Below are positions 43,182-52,004 of a stretch of 64,000 bases of DNA, piece after piece. Both the position numbers and the translations under genes were made by a program. This DNA is from Prevotella sp. UBA746 (GTDB taxonomy: Bacteria > Bacteroidota > Bacteroidia > Bacteroidales > Bacteroidaceae). Below the pieces are notes generated by a model. That model ran no database searches. It worked only from the letters and a program-made list of their open reading frames with translations, and had not been told where the DNA came from. Every line of letters starts with the position of its first letter. The first letter of the stretch is position 1. The stretch spans positions 4,592 through 68,591 of the forward strand of contig DBKQ01000005.1 in the NCBI GenBank assembly GCA_002298545.1. The letters are read 5' to 3'.

Positions 43182-43255
43182 TTTATTCTTTCAATTATTG
43201 CAATAATAAGGTAATGCAGCCTAAGGAAACTGTCATTTCATGCTATTTATGACTG

Positions 43256-43263
43256 CAAAGATA
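43256..43263 (-). promoter_or_regulatory. -7 element for the parA operon
   Basis: CAAAGATA on the plus strand reads TATCTTTG on the minus strand, 75 bases before the parA start. No convincing -33 was seen. Confidence 0.5.
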
Positions 43264-43305
43264 CATATTATTATGTGATAATCGGCGGATTTAAACCTTT
43301 TTTCG

Positions 43306-43313
43306 TACTTTTG
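43306..43313 (+). promoter_or_regulatory. -7 element for surE
   Basis: TACTTTTG, 22 bases before the surE start. The -33 position (about 43282-43287) has no TTG, so recognition may be weak or need help. Confidence 0.5.
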
Positions 43314-43334
43314 CAAGCAAAAGAATTTTAATTT

Positions 43335-44102
43335 ATGAAAAATAAAAGACCTTTAATACTGATTTCCAACGATGACGGGTATGATGCAAAGGGCATAACA
43401 AGCTTGATTGAATATGTTCGCGGATTTGGCGATGTTATCGTTTGCGCCCCCGAATCGGCACGTTCCGGTTTCTCCTGCGCTTTCTCTTCTGAAATGCCAT
43501 TAAGGCTTTCTCTGAAGCGTAAGGAAGAGCATCTGCAGGTTTGGGCATGCAATGGCACACCGGTGGACTGCACGAAGATGGCTTTCAGTCAGCTATGCGA
43601 CAGGCGTCCCGATTTGGTTCTCAGCGGAATAAACCACGGCGACAATGCTTCTGTAAACACCCATTACAGCGGTACTATGGGAGTAGCTCGGGAGGGATGC
43701 ATGAAAGGTGTTCCGTCGATCGCTTTCTCTCTATGCAACTATGATGCCGATGCTGACTTCAGTGCCACATCGAGGATTATAAAGATTATCACCGGAAGGG
43801 TTCTTGAAGAAGGTCTGCCAAAGAATGTTTGTTTGAACGTCAACTTCCCTAATATCAAGGAGTTCCGAGGGGTAAAGGTTTGCAGAATGTGTAACGGTAT
43901 CTGGGAAAACGAGGTCGTAAAGCAACGTCATCCAAGAGGATACGACAACTACTGGATGGTTGGAGAATTCAGGGATACGGAACCTGATGCCGAGGATACC
44001 GACGAATGGGCTCTCGCTAACGGATATGTGGCTATTACTCCTACAACTATAGACATTACCGCTTATCAGGCTATGGAAAAGATTAGGGAATGGGGGATTT
44101 GA
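43335..44102 (+). CDS. surE: 5'/3'-nucleotidase SurE
   Basis: A 255-residue metal-dependent phosphatase of nucleoside monophosphates. The active-site motif ILISNDDGYDAKGITSLIEY lies at residues 7-26, with the paired Asp binding the metal. PESARSGFSCAFS (about 41-53) and LSGINHGDNASVNTHYSGTM with the conserved Asn residues (about 97-116) follow, and the C-terminal part has NVCLNVNFPNI. It is cytoplasmic and linked to stationary-phase survival and nucleotide salvage. It heads a plus-strand run with lpxB after a 107-base gap filled by GAAAGATTGAAA repeats. All visible catalytic residues are present. Confidence 0.96.
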   Translation: MKNKRPLILISNDDGYDAKGITSLIEYVRGFGDVIVCAPESARSGFSCAFSSEMPLRLSLKRKEEHLQVWACNGTPVDCTKMAFSQLCDRRPDLVLSGINHGDNASVNTHYSGTMGVAREGCMKGVPSIAFSLCNYDADADFSATSRIIKIITGRVLEEGLPKNVCLNVNFPNIKEFRGVKVCRMCNGIWENEVVKQRHPRGYDNYWMVGEFRDTEPDAEDTDEWALANGYVAITPTTIDITAYQAMEKIREWGI

Positions 44103-44193
44103 AAGATTGAAAGATTGAAAGATTGAAAAAGTGAAAGATTGAAACGTTGAAAAAGTGAAAGATTGAAAAACGTTGAAAGATTGAGAAACTAAA
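44103..44193. repeat. GAAAGATTGAAA tandem-type repeat, locus 1
   Basis: About ten imperfect units of GAAAGATT, GAAAAAGT and GAAACGTT fill the gap between surE and lpxB. The reverse complement (TTTCAATCTTTCAA) recurs at 54.8, 57.2 and 58.65 kb. Confidence 0.85.
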
Positions 44194-44209
44194 ATGGTGG
44201 AAGAGTAAA

Positions 44210-45379
44210 ATGAAATACTATCTTATTGCCGGTGAAGCAAGTGGAGACCTTCATGCCTCGCATCTTATGCAGGCTCTGAAAGATAAAGACCCGGAGACAC
44301 AGTTCCGCTTCTTCGGCGGAGACCTCATGTCTGCCGTCGGCGGAACACGCGTTAAACACTACCGCGAACTTGCTTATATGGGGTTCATCCCAGTACTTAT
44401 GCATCTGCGCACAATATTCAGCAATATGGCTCTATGCAAGAAAGATATTGCGGAGTATCAGCCTGACGTACTGATACTTATCGACTATCCGGGGTTTAAC
44501 CTCAGCATCGCCAAATATATTCACGCTAAGACCAATATCCCTGTATATTATTATATTTCTCCTAAGATATGGGCCTGGAAGGAATATAGGATAAGGAATA
44601 TAAAAAGAGATGTTGACGAACTGTTCTCCATCCTGCCATTTGAGATAGACTTTTTCGAAAAGAAACACCACTATCCTATACACTATGTAGGCAATCCGAC
44701 TGCCGATGAAGTGGCTGAATTCAAGACGGGTTACAAAGAAAGTCTCGAAGAGTTCAACAACAGACTCGGACTCGAGAACAAACCTATAATAGCCCTACTC
44801 GCAGGAAGCAGGAAACAGGAAATCAAAGACAACTTGCCATATATGCTGCAAGCGGCAAAAGATGTGGCTAAGGGGAAATACCAAATTGTCGTTGCCGGTG
44901 CACCGGGAATTGACAAGAGTATATACGGCCAGTATCTCAACGGAACGGCAAAGCTCATTAGCGGAGAGACTTATGCATTACTCCAGCAAGCTCGTGCTGC
45001 AGCGGTAACAAGCGGTACGGCAACTCTTGAAACAGCACTTTTCAACGTGCCACAGGTGGTTTGCTACAAGACTCCTATTCCTAAGGTCATCGCCTTCTTG
45101 AAGCGTCATCTTCTGAAGGTGAAATATATATCGCTCGTGAATCTGATAGCTAATCGCAAGGTAGTTACCGAACTCGTTGCCGACTCTTTCAGTACGGAAA
45201 ATATCAAAAATGAACTCGAAAAGATAACCAATGAGGGCAAGGCAAGAGAAAACATGCTTAAAGGTTATGCCGAAATCCACAATATTTTGGGCGAGAAGCG
45301 TGCCGCAGAAAATGCTGCTGACATTATGATTGAAAAGCTGACAAGCGGTGAAGGGAAGGCTAAAAAGGAAAACCTTTAA
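44210..45379 (+). CDS. lpxB: Lipid-A-disaccharide synthase
   Basis: A 389-residue GT-B glycosyltransferase of family GT19. The N terminus YYLIAGEASGDLHASHLMQA (2-21) is the LpxB signature, followed by FRFFGGDLMSAVGG, PDVLILIDYPGFNLSIAKYI (about 85-104) and YYISPKIWAWKEYRI (about 119-133). The C-terminal nucleotide-sugar part has IALLAGSRKQEIKDNLPYML (about 196-215) and TSGTATLETALFNVPQVVCY. It joins UDP-2,3-diacylglucosamine and lipid X at the inner membrane during lipid A synthesis, complementary to LptD encoded elsewhere in the window. The end is Lys/Glu-rich (EGKAKKENL), with no effect expected. Confidence 0.97.
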   Translation: MKYYLIAGEASGDLHASHLMQALKDKDPETQFRFFGGDLMSAVGGTRVKHYRELAYMGFIPVLMHLRTIFSNMALCKKDIAEYQPDVLILIDYPGFNLSIAKYIHAKTNIPVYYYISPKIWAWKEYRIRNIKRDVDELFSILPFEIDFFEKKHHYPIHYVGNPTADEVAEFKTGYKESLEEFNNRLGLENKPIIALLAGSRKQEIKDNLPYMLQAAKDVAKGKYQIVVAGAPGIDKSIYGQYLNGTAKLISGETYALLQQARAAAVTSGTATLETALFNVPQVVCYKTPIPKVIAFLKRHLLKVKYISLVNLIANRKVVTELVADSFSTENIKNELEKITNEGKARENMLKGYAEIHNILGEKRAAENAADIMIEKLTSGEGKAKKENL

Positions 45380-45444
45380 TAAGGCTATACCTGCCAGAGG
45401 TAGATAAAAAAAACAATTTTATAAAAACAAAGAAAAACAAGATA

Positions 45445-46191
45445 ATGACAAGAGTAAAAATCAAAACAACCGAGGGCGACATCCTGGTTCGCCTCTACGA
45501 CGAGACTCCTAAACATCGCGACAACTTCATAAAACTTGCCAAAGAGGGATATTTCGACGGCACTCTGTTCCATCGTGTCATCAAAGACTTCATGATTCAG
45601 GGGGGAGACCCTGACAGCAAAGGAGCACCTAAAGGCAAGATGCTCGGAACCGGTGGACCGGACTATACGATTCCGGCAGAATTCGTTTACCCGAAACTCT
45701 TCCACAAGCGCGGTGCCTTGAGCGCAGCACGTCTTGGAGACGAGGTTAACCCTAACAGAGAGAGCAGCGGAAGCCAGTTCTATATTGTTTGGGGAAAGAC
45801 ATACAAGCCGGCTGAACTAAAGCAAATGGAGAAGCAGTTGGAGATGCAACAGGAACAGGCTATCTTCAACCAGCTTGCAAAGGAAAACCACGACAAGATT
45901 ATGGATCTGAGACGCAACCGCGACCGTGCCGGACTTCAAGAACTGCAGGACGAACTTATTGCCGAAACGAAGGCAATAAGCATGGAAAAAGGCAAGCCTA
46001 CGTTTACCGATGAACAGCGGGAGACGTATACCACAATTGGCGGAACACCGTTCCTTGACAATCAATATACCGTGTTCGGCGAGGTGGAAGAAGGACTTGA
46101 CGTGGTTGAGAAGATACAAAACTGCGAAACTCTGCGTGGCGACCGTCCTAAGGAGAACGTAAGCATGGAAGTAGAAGTCGTAGAAGAATAA
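45445..46191 (+). CDS. Cyclophilin-type peptidyl-prolyl cis-trans isomerase
   Basis: A 248-residue protein with no signal peptide. The cyclophilin fold is split: VKIKTTEGDILVRLYDETPK, LAKEGYFDGTLFHRVIKDFM, GSQFYIVWGK and then, after an insertion, DNQYTVFGEVEEGLDVVEKI. The insertion (about 118-180: ELKQMEKQLEMQQEQAIFNQ, LQELQDELIAETKA) is a long charged helical segment, probably a coiled-coil hairpin, common in the Bacteroidetes form. It isomerises Xaa-Pro bonds, here probably in the cytoplasm. It is preceded by 65 AT-rich bases after lpxB and followed 53 bases later by a Fur-family gene on the same strand. Confidence 0.92.
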   Translation: MTRVKIKTTEGDILVRLYDETPKHRDNFIKLAKEGYFDGTLFHRVIKDFMIQGGDPDSKGAPKGKMLGTGGPDYTIPAEFVYPKLFHKRGALSAARLGDEVNPNRESSGSQFYIVWGKTYKPAELKQMEKQLEMQQEQAIFNQLAKENHDKIMDLRRNRDRAGLQELQDELIAETKAISMEKGKPTFTDEQRETYTTIGGTPFLDNQYTVFGEVEEGLDVVEKIQNCETLRGDRPKENVSMEVEVVEE

Positions 46192-46244
46192 TGCGTCTTT
46201 ATATAATCCAATATCGAGTATCTATGATTTCTTTTTGATACAAG

Positions 46245-46679
46245 ATGACAAATATAGAAGAAATAGAAAAAAGACTGGAGCATAAAGGTGTAAAGCCTAC
46301 TGCCAACCGCATTCTTGTATACAAGACGCTGGCAGGACTCGACCACCCGGTAAGTCTATCCGACATCGAGGCATTGCAACTGTCGATGGACAAGTCGAGT
46401 ATTTTCAGAGTACTCACTCTATTCCACGAGCACGATGTAGTACATTCGTTTGAAGACGGGCGTGGAATACTCAACTATGAGCTTTGCCTTAGCGACGGGG
46501 CATGCAACATGAAAGACAGTCATGTACATTTCTATTGCGAATCATGCCAAAAGTCGTTCTGTCTGGAGGATATACATATCCACGACTTGAAATTGCCAGA
46601 AGGCTTCCATGCCCACTCGCTATCGTTTGTCGTAAAAGGAGAATGCCCTGAATGTAGAAAGAAGAACCATCATTTGTAG
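46245..46679 (+). CDS. Fur family transcriptional regulator (Fur/Zur-like)
   Basis: A 144-residue metalloregulator. The winged-helix half (1-80) has GVKPTANRILVYKTLAG and LSDIEALQLSMDKSSIFRVL; the dimerisation half has DSHVHFYCESCQKSFCLEDI (about 91-110) with the first Cys pair and ECPECRKKNHHL at the end with the second, forming a structural zinc site. The metal it senses cannot be told from the sequence alone; Zur-like zinc sensing is attractive because the convergent neighbour, 75 bases downstream, encodes a metal-exporting P-type ATPase whose promoter region holds a dyad. It is also possible that it senses iron or peroxide. Confidence 0.92.
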   Translation: MTNIEEIEKRLEHKGVKPTANRILVYKTLAGLDHPVSLSDIEALQLSMDKSSIFRVLTLFHEHDVVHSFEDGRGILNYELCLSDGACNMKDSHVHFYCESCQKSFCLEDIHIHDLKLPEGFHAHSLSFVVKGECPECRKKNHHL

Positions 46680-46754
46680 ATTCTCATTCTGACATAAAGG
46701 GCAAACATACCTTTTATAAAACACTCAAGCCCATTTGGCTTAAAGAGAGAAATA

Positions 46755-48638
46755 TCAAGCTTTCGCCGTGTTTAAAGCCCTCATGGCATTAAGCACGGCG
46801 ATAACCGTAACACCGACATCTGCAAAAACTGCCATCCACATTGTTGCCAAGCCGAAAGCGGCAAGTATGAGAACCGCAAGTTTTACGGAAATGGCAAATG
46901 CCACATTCTGTCTTGCAATGCCGATAGTATTGCGGGCTATTCTTATTGCCAACGCTATTTTAGACGGTTTATCGTCCATCAGCACAACATCTGCGGCTTC
47001 GATTGCTGCATCTGATCCCAAGGCTCCCATAGCAATACCTACATCAGCGCGTGCCAATACAGGAGCGTCGTTAATGCCGTCGCCAACAAAAGCGACATTA
47101 CTTTTTTTATTCTCGCTATTCAGAATTTCCTCCATCCTGTCTACCTTGTCGGCAGGCAGCAACTCGGCATGACATTCGTCCACTCCAAGTTCTTTAGCAA
47201 CATACTCGCCAACTTCATTCCTGTCGCCTGTAAGGATAACCGTTTTCTTTATGCCGCAATTTTTGAGACCATCAATAGCCTCCCGGGCATCAGTCTTGAC
47301 AACATCCGAAACTACGATATGTCCGGCATATACGCCATCGACAGCCACATGAACGATAGTACCCACCTTATGACACTGATGCCACTCCACACCAATACTG
47401 TCCATCAGTTTGCCGTTGCCTACAAACACTTCCCTTCCGTTAACAATAGCCTTAACTCCTTTTCCGGCAATTTCCTCTACATTCTCAACATTACAACCGT
47501 CATCTTCATTGCCAAAAGCCTCTTTTAGCGACATCGCAATAGGATGTGTAGAGAATCTCTCCACATGGGCAGCAAGATGCAAGAGTTCGTTGTCATTGAA
47601 ATCATTGGGATGGATAGCCTCAACCTCGAATTTGCCCTTCGTCAAGGTTCCAGTCTTGTCGAATACCACAACTCCGGTTTTTGCCAACGCATCCATATAG
47701 TTTGAACCTTTTATTAGAATACCACGCTTTGAGGCTCCACCAATACCGGCGAAGAAGGTTAGCGGCACGGAAATAACAAGAGCACAAGGGCATGACACCA
47801 CGAGGAAGGTTAGAGCCCTACCCAACCATACTGGCAGGGCTTCCATATAACTGGCATAAAAGAACGGAGGCAAGAAGGCAAGCAACAAAGCCACATAAAC
47901 AACGATTGGGGTATATACATGTGCAAACTTGGCTATGAAGGTCTCGCTCTTCGACTTGTTTTCGTTTGCATTCTCCACAAGATCAAGAATCTTGCTGACA
48001 GTAGACTCACCATAAGTTTTCTCTACCCTGACCGTTATTACTCCCGACAAGTTTACGCAACCCGACACGACCTTATCACCTTCAGCTACATCACGCGGCA
48101 TTGTCTCTCCTGTAAGCGCCATAGTGTCGAGACTCGTCTTACCGCTCTCCACGACTCCGTCGAGAGGCAGTTTCTCGCCAGGTTTCACAACTACAGTCTC
48201 GCCAATCCTGACATCCTCCGGCTTAACGACAAGCGTCTCCCCGTTTCTTACCACGTTTGCCGTATCAGGACGAATCTCCATAAGATGCGAAATCGACCTG
48301 CGACTGTTGTCTTCGGCATAATCCTCAAACAGTTCGCCAATCTGAAAGAAGAGCATAACGAACACAGCCTCAGGAAATTCCGTCTCGGCTCCAGGCAGGA
48401 AGCCAATAAGCAATGCCCCGACAGTAGCAACACACATAAGGAAGTCCTCATCGAAGACTTCCCCCTCCATAATTCCCTCTATTGCCTCTCCGATAACATC
48501 ATAGCTGATGAGCAGGAAAGGAACGAGATATACAATCAGCAGTTGCCAGACTTCAAGTTCCATGGTTTTCTCAACCACAACTGCCGCAACGAGCAACACG
48601 GCAGTGAGAATAATTCTCAATAGTTTTTTCTTGTCCAT
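46755..48638 (-). CDS. Heavy-metal P1B-type ATPase (Zn/Cd/Pb-type exporter)
   Basis: A 627-residue P-type pump. Hydrophobic pairs occupy about 9-45 and 66-102; the actuator domain has SLDTMALTGETMPRDVA (about 167-183); the ion-binding helix has VVSCPCALVISV with CPC near residue 283; the phosphorylated Asp is in VFDKTGTLTKG near 328; the P1B-specific HP pair is in RFSTHPIAMSL near 366; and GDGINDAPVLARADVGIAMG closes the ATP site. There is no N-terminal heavy-metal-associated domain, unlike many ZntA/CadA pumps. The last helices carry the family's MWMAVFADVGVTVIAVLNAM with the conserved Asp typical of zinc/cadmium pumps. It exports divalent metal from the cytoplasm. A Fur-family gene is convergent. 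Confidence 0.94.
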   Translation of the reverse strand: MDKKKLLRIILTAVLLVAAVVVEKTMELEVWQLLIVYLVPFLLISYDVIGEAIEGIMEGEVFDEDFLMCVATVGALLIGFLPGAETEFPEAVFVMLFFQIGELFEDYAEDNSRRSISHLMEIRPDTANVVRNGETLVVKPEDVRIGETVVVKPGEKLPLDGVVESGKTSLDTMALTGETMPRDVAEGDKVVSGCVNLSGVITVRVEKTYGESTVSKILDLVENANENKSKSETFIAKFAHVYTPIVVYVALLLAFLPPFFYASYMEALPVWLGRALTFLVVSCPCALVISVPLTFFAGIGGASKRGILIKGSNYMDALAKTGVVVFDKTGTLTKGKFEVEAIHPNDFNDNELLHLAAHVERFSTHPIAMSLKEAFGNEDDGCNVENVEEIAGKGVKAIVNGREVFVGNGKLMDSIGVEWHQCHKVGTIVHVAVDGVYAGHIVVSDVVKTDAREAIDGLKNCGIKKTVILTGDRNEVGEYVAKELGVDECHAELLPADKVDRMEEILNSENKKSNVAFVGDGINDAPVLARADVGIAMGALGSDAAIEAADVVLMDDKPSKIALAIRIARNTIGIARQNVAFAISVKLAVLILAAFGLATMWMAVFADVGVTVIAVLNAMRALNTAKA

Positions 48639-48664
48639 ATATTTTATGTTTTAGTTTTCTGCCG

Positions 48665-48702
48665 CAAAAGTATATAGAATGTTTTGCAATCGGGTTGCAA
48701 AC
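48665..48702 (-). promoter_or_regulatory. Promoter region with TTGCAA dyad before the metal ATPase gene
   Basis: CAAAAGTA at 48665-48672 reads TACTTTTG on the minus strand (-7). Just upstream, 48681-48702 contains GTTTTGCAA and TTGCAAAC around a 5-base TCGGG spacer, a near-perfect dyad of 22 bases. It overlaps the expected -33 region and could be an operator for the nearby Fur-family protein. Confidence 0.45.
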
Positions 48703-51210
48703 TTACCTCCGCTTCACCCCTCTCACAGCCTCTGCCTCAAGCGGATTCTCCGGCCAGTAGTGTTTCGGATAGCGTCGCTTCAATTCTTTCCTGACCTCAA
48801 AATATGTGGTATTCCAGAAGCTTTCCAAGTCTTGAGTGAGTTGTACGGGCTTAAATCCCGGCGACAGCAATTCCATCAGCAACGGTTGTTTTCCATCATT
48901 AACGCATGGCGTCTTCTCCATACCGAAACATTCCTGCAGTCTGACGCTCAATACTGGAGCAGCCGCTCCCTGTCGATAATCAATTTTTATTCTGCTTCCC
49001 GTAGGCACCATGATATGAGTTGGAGCAAGGCGGTCTATCTGTATCTGCAAATCATACGGAATCATCGCCCACAGTACATCATGCAAATTGATTTTCTTCA
49101 GTTCTGTAACATTCGACCTTATCTTCCCATTATTCTCCAGATAAAGCGGAAGCCATTCGTCGGCAGTTTCAAGAACATGACGAGTCGAGATATCCGGCAA
49201 CGACAGTTCCGGATGCCATTCTGCCACTTTCATCACCCTCAGCTGTAGTCTGGAAACACTGTCATTCCAGTCGAACATGCCCAGTCCGTCTTTCTTAGCG
49301 GCATTGCAAACCACATCCACAATAGTCTTTCTGTCGATATCCGCAATAGGCGTACTGTCAACAATCAGACACCCCATACGCTTTTCCCTCTGTGCCACGA
49401 CACATCCCGCCTTGCTGTTCCACGACACATTATCATGGAAATAAACAGGCAGGTCGGTTTTCTCTACCGGAGCGGCGAGGAATACCCTACCCGATTTTCC
49501 ACGGGAATACAAAGAAGCAACGGCAATCCACGGATATGCCGACATGGAGTCAGACAAATCCAACCTCACATTATCTCCATTTGCCAAGCGGAAGTTGCCT
49601 GCATCGTCAAGAGCCATGGCAACGCGCTCCGGATAGGCATTAGCCACAAGAATGCCCACGTCTGACGGCGTCACATCGGCATTCTCCTCTGCCACTCTAA
49701 CCATCCTTCGGTATTCTTGAGCAATCAAGGCAATACGTTTCCATTTGCCAAGCTGTTGGCGTTTTCTGCTCCCCCGCAACGAAGATATACGCATAGATAT
49801 ATCCGTATCGGCGGAATTCGCCATCGGGTCTTTTTCTTCGAGTAAAGCGGCAATGTCGCATGCCAGCGCCTTCATCCCTGTAGTTTCACAACTCAATATC
49901 ATTTTTGCTATTCGCGGATGACAAGGCATGGCTGCCATCTGTTTTCCGAGTGGCGTTGTCTTCCCGTCAGCCCCGATAGCCCCAAGAAGCAGAAGCAGTT
50001 TCTGAGCCTGCATTACTCTGCCTTTATCCGGCGGAGTGAGCCACGGCAACTGCCATATATCATTTTCGCCAAAGGCTGCAACTTCGAGAACAAGCGGAGC
50101 GAGGTCAATGTATTCAATCTCCGGGCGTCGCTGGTCTTCCATTTTGTGTTCCTCCACCTGTCGCCAAAGTCTGTAGCAGACCCCGTCTTCCAATCGTCCG
50201 GCACGTCCCGTTCGCTGTATCATCATATCACGACTGATACCAACAGTTTCGAGATGACTCAGTGCGCTATTCACATCAAAAGCCAAGCGTCGGCATAATC
50301 CGGAGTCGACAACAATTCTGACCCCTTCAATAGTAAGCGACGTCTCGGCAATAGGAGAGGCAATTACCACCTTGCGCCTTCCGTCAGGCAGCGGCATTAT
50401 TGCCCTGTGCTGTTGCTCTGGAGAGAGATTTCCGTATAGCGGGAATACTACTGTTCCCTCCAGCGAGTTGCCAAGTAATTCCGCGCAACGCTGAATCTCT
50501 CCCTGTCCTGGAAGGAACACGAGGATATCTCCCTTTTGCTCAGACGAAACACGCGCCACGACACGAGCGGCAATTCTTGCGGAATCGGTGAGCAGATCAT
50601 CGAATCCGTTATGTGCCTCGTCGACATATTCCACTCTAACTGGGAACATTCTCCCGCTGCACTCTATCAAAGGTGCATTCATGGCTTTGCATATTTCCGA
50701 CGCATCTATTGTAGCCGACATGACTACAATTTTCAGATCATCGCGCAACAACTGTTGTGAATACCTGCACAGGGCAAGCGACAGATCTGTATTTATGCTG
50801 CGCTCATGAAACTCGTCGAAGATTACAGTATCCACTCCGTCGAGCGTAGGGTCGGCAACGAGCATACGGGTCAGTATCCCCTCTGTAATTACCTCTATAC
50901 GGGTCTGGGCTGATACTCTACTTTCAAATCTCACCCTATAACCGACGCTCTGCCCCACTCCTTCGCCAATCATTTCTGCCATACGGCATGCTATCTGTCG
51001 TGCAGCGATGCGCCTTGGCTCAAGCATAAGGATTTTGCCATTTCTCTTACTTCCGGCATTTATAGTAAGGGGAAGGAGCGTAGACTTTCCTGCTCCTGGC
51101 GGTGCGGTAACTACAACCGTAGTGTTACCCTCAAGAGTATCGTTAAGTTTGCCGCTGATATCGGCAGCAGGCAAAAAAGAATATTTTCTGATTATCTCGT
51201 CAAATGTCAT
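48703..51210 (-). CDS. hrpB: ATP-dependent RNA helicase HrpB
   Basis: An 835-residue DEAH-box helicase from ATG 51210 (MTFDEIIRKYSFLPAADISG); codons further upstream have no Met start. Walker A is VVVTAPPGAGKSTLLPL (about 37-53), the Walker B box is VIFDEFHERSINTDLSL (about 134-150, DEFH as in HrpB), and motif VI is QRTGRAGRLEDGVCYRLW. The HA2-like and HrpB-C parts follow, ending with PKHYWPENPLEAEAVRGVKR, a typical HrpB C terminus. Family members unwind RNA; the role in Bacteroidetes is not established. The gene is a single unit with a promoter at 51243-51272 that lies in a 31-bp repeat duplicated beyond the adjacent toxin-antitoxin module. Confidence 0.95.
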   Translation of the reverse strand: MTFDEIIRKYSFLPAADISGKLNDTLEGNTTVVVTAPPGAGKSTLLPLTINAGSKRNGKILMLEPRRIAARQIACRMAEMIGEGVGQSVGYRVRFESRVSAQTRIEVITEGILTRMLVADPTLDGVDTVIFDEFHERSINTDLSLALCRYSQQLLRDDLKIVVMSATIDASEICKAMNAPLIECSGRMFPVRVEYVDEAHNGFDDLLTDSARIAARVVARVSSEQKGDILVFLPGQGEIQRCAELLGNSLEGTVVFPLYGNLSPEQQHRAIMPLPDGRRKVVIASPIAETSLTIEGVRIVVDSGLCRRLAFDVNSALSHLETVGISRDMMIQRTGRAGRLEDGVCYRLWRQVEEHKMEDQRRPEIEYIDLAPLVLEVAAFGENDIWQLPWLTPPDKGRVMQAQKLLLLLGAIGADGKTTPLGKQMAAMPCHPRIAKMILSCETTGMKALACDIAALLEEKDPMANSADTDISMRISSLRGSRKRQQLGKWKRIALIAQEYRRMVRVAEENADVTPSDVGILVANAYPERVAMALDDAGNFRLANGDNVRLDLSDSMSAYPWIAVASLYSRGKSGRVFLAAPVEKTDLPVYFHDNVSWNSKAGCVVAQREKRMGCLIVDSTPIADIDRKTIVDVVCNAAKKDGLGMFDWNDSVSRLQLRVMKVAEWHPELSLPDISTRHVLETADEWLPLYLENNGKIRSNVTELKKINLHDVLWAMIPYDLQIQIDRLAPTHIMVPTGSRIKIDYRQGAAAPVLSVRLQECFGMEKTPCVNDGKQPLLMELLSPGFKPVQLTQDLESFWNTTYFEVRKELKRRYPKHYWPENPLEAEAVRGVKRR

Positions 51211-51240
51211 GATGTTCGAATTAATAAAGACCAAGTGGTC

Positions 51241-51271
51241 TGCAAAAATACCAAATAAATTCCGAACATCA
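51241..51271 (-). repeat. 31-bp direct repeat, copy at the hrpB promoter
   Basis: Identical to 51990-52020 over 31 bases (begins TGCAAAAATACCAAATAAAT and ends GAACATCA). It contains the hrpB -7 element. Together the copies bracket the MNT/HepT module. Confidence 0.95.
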
Positions 51272-51272
51272 A
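51243..51272 (-). promoter_or_regulatory. Promoter of hrpB
   Basis: On the minus strand TTG (51272-51270) and TATTTTTG (51250-51243) are 19 bp apart, 33 bases before the hrpB start. The -33 triplet spans the repeat edge, so at this copy it is completed by the module side. Confidence 0.65.
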
Positions 51273-51303
51273 GAATTAAGGCTATGGATAATCGAGTAAG
51301 TCA

Positions 51304-51666
51304 TTAGAATTTCTTCAACAATTCATCAATAACTACTAAAAGTTCTGGCAAACCGTTTTTTATTGTATCATAAACGATAGCTTCATCTATATTAGCATAT
51401 TCATGTGAAATAAGATTTCTCATTCCATATATAGCTTGCCATGGAATATTTTTATATTTCTCCAATGGATTATCTTGAATTTTCAAAAGTCGACCAACAT
51501 GTTCTCCTATAACTTGCAGTCTCATGACACAAGCATTAAAAGCCATATAGTTTGCTGGCGACAGCAAGAAAGCATCAGCAGAATCTACATTTGCACTCCA
51601 TTCCATTATCAGAATGATAGACTCTTTAATCTCTTCAAGTTTATCATGCATAGTACTTTTATACAT
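51304..51666 (-). CDS. hepT: HepT-type toxin (HEPN RNase, DUF86)
   Basis: A 120-residue all-alpha protein. The HEPN active-site pattern R-x4-H-x-Y appears as RNLISHEYAN near residues 83-92, with Arg and His catalytic for RNA cleavage and the Tyr the site that the MNT partner AMPylates in characterised HepT/MntA pairs. Helices before it include KEEIKESIILIMEW-like and VGRLLKIQDNPLEKY segments. ATG 51666 overlaps the mntA stop by 8 bases, so expression is coupled with the antitoxin; a second in-frame ATG (51651) is possible. Together with mntA it forms a complete, apparently intact toxin-antitoxin module framed by 31-bp direct repeats. Confidence 0.9.
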   Translation of the reverse strand: MYKSTMHDKLEEIKESIILIMEWSANVDSADAFLLSPANYMAFNACVMRLQVIGEHVGRLLKIQDNPLEKYKNIPWQAIYGMRNLISHEYANIDEAIVYDTIKNGLPELLVVIDELLKKF

Positions 51667-51952
51667 ACACAGCCTCCCTATTGATATTATCCAAAAGCAA
51701 AGGCCGTAAAGAATTACGAAACCTTATCAAGTCGACCTTACAACAAAGAAGTTTTTCAAGAGCTTTATGCAGTTCAAACATAAGCAAGAGTGTAGGATTT
51801 TTTATTTCTACAACAATATCAACATCACTCTCATCTGTATTCTCCTCCCTTGCAACAGAGCCGAAAATACCAAGTTTGACAATTCCGAAACTTTCTCCTG
51901 AATGTCGCTTAAAATCTGAAAGTTTTTTCTTGCATTCTTTTAATGTTACCAT
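51659..51952 (-). CDS. mntA: MntA-type minimal nucleotidyltransferase antitoxin
   Basis: A 97-residue protein of the polymerase-beta nucleotidyltransferase superfamily. The motif GS-x(9-10)-D-x-D is visible as LGIFGSVAREENTDESDVDI near residues 27-46, with GSxAR and two Asp for metal and ATP. MNT proteins of this size neutralise HepT by adding AMP units to a Tyr. It precedes hepT (8-base overlap). A promoter lies directly upstream, with its -33 element supplied by the 31-bp repeat duplicated from the hrpB promoter. Nothing looks broken. Confidence 0.92.
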   Translation of the reverse strand: MVTLKECKKKLSDFKRHSGESFGIVKLGIFGSVAREENTDESDVDIVVEIKNPTLLLMFELHKALEKLLCCKVDLIRFRNSLRPLLLDNINREAVYV

Positions 51953-51972
51953 AACCGAAGAATTTTACCGCA

Positions 51973-52004
51973 CAAATGTAGTGATTTATTGCAAAAATAC
52001 CAAA
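51973..52004 (-). promoter_or_regulatory. Promoter of the mntA-hepT module
   Basis: On the minus strand TTTG (52004-52001) and TACATTTG (51980-51973) are 20 bp apart, 20 bases before the mntA ATG. The TTTG lies inside the 31-bp repeat. Confidence 0.65.

Noticed and set aside
44103..44193. CRISPR-like array
   Set aside because: Units are 7-9 bases, contiguous and without unique spacers, and no cas genes are present.
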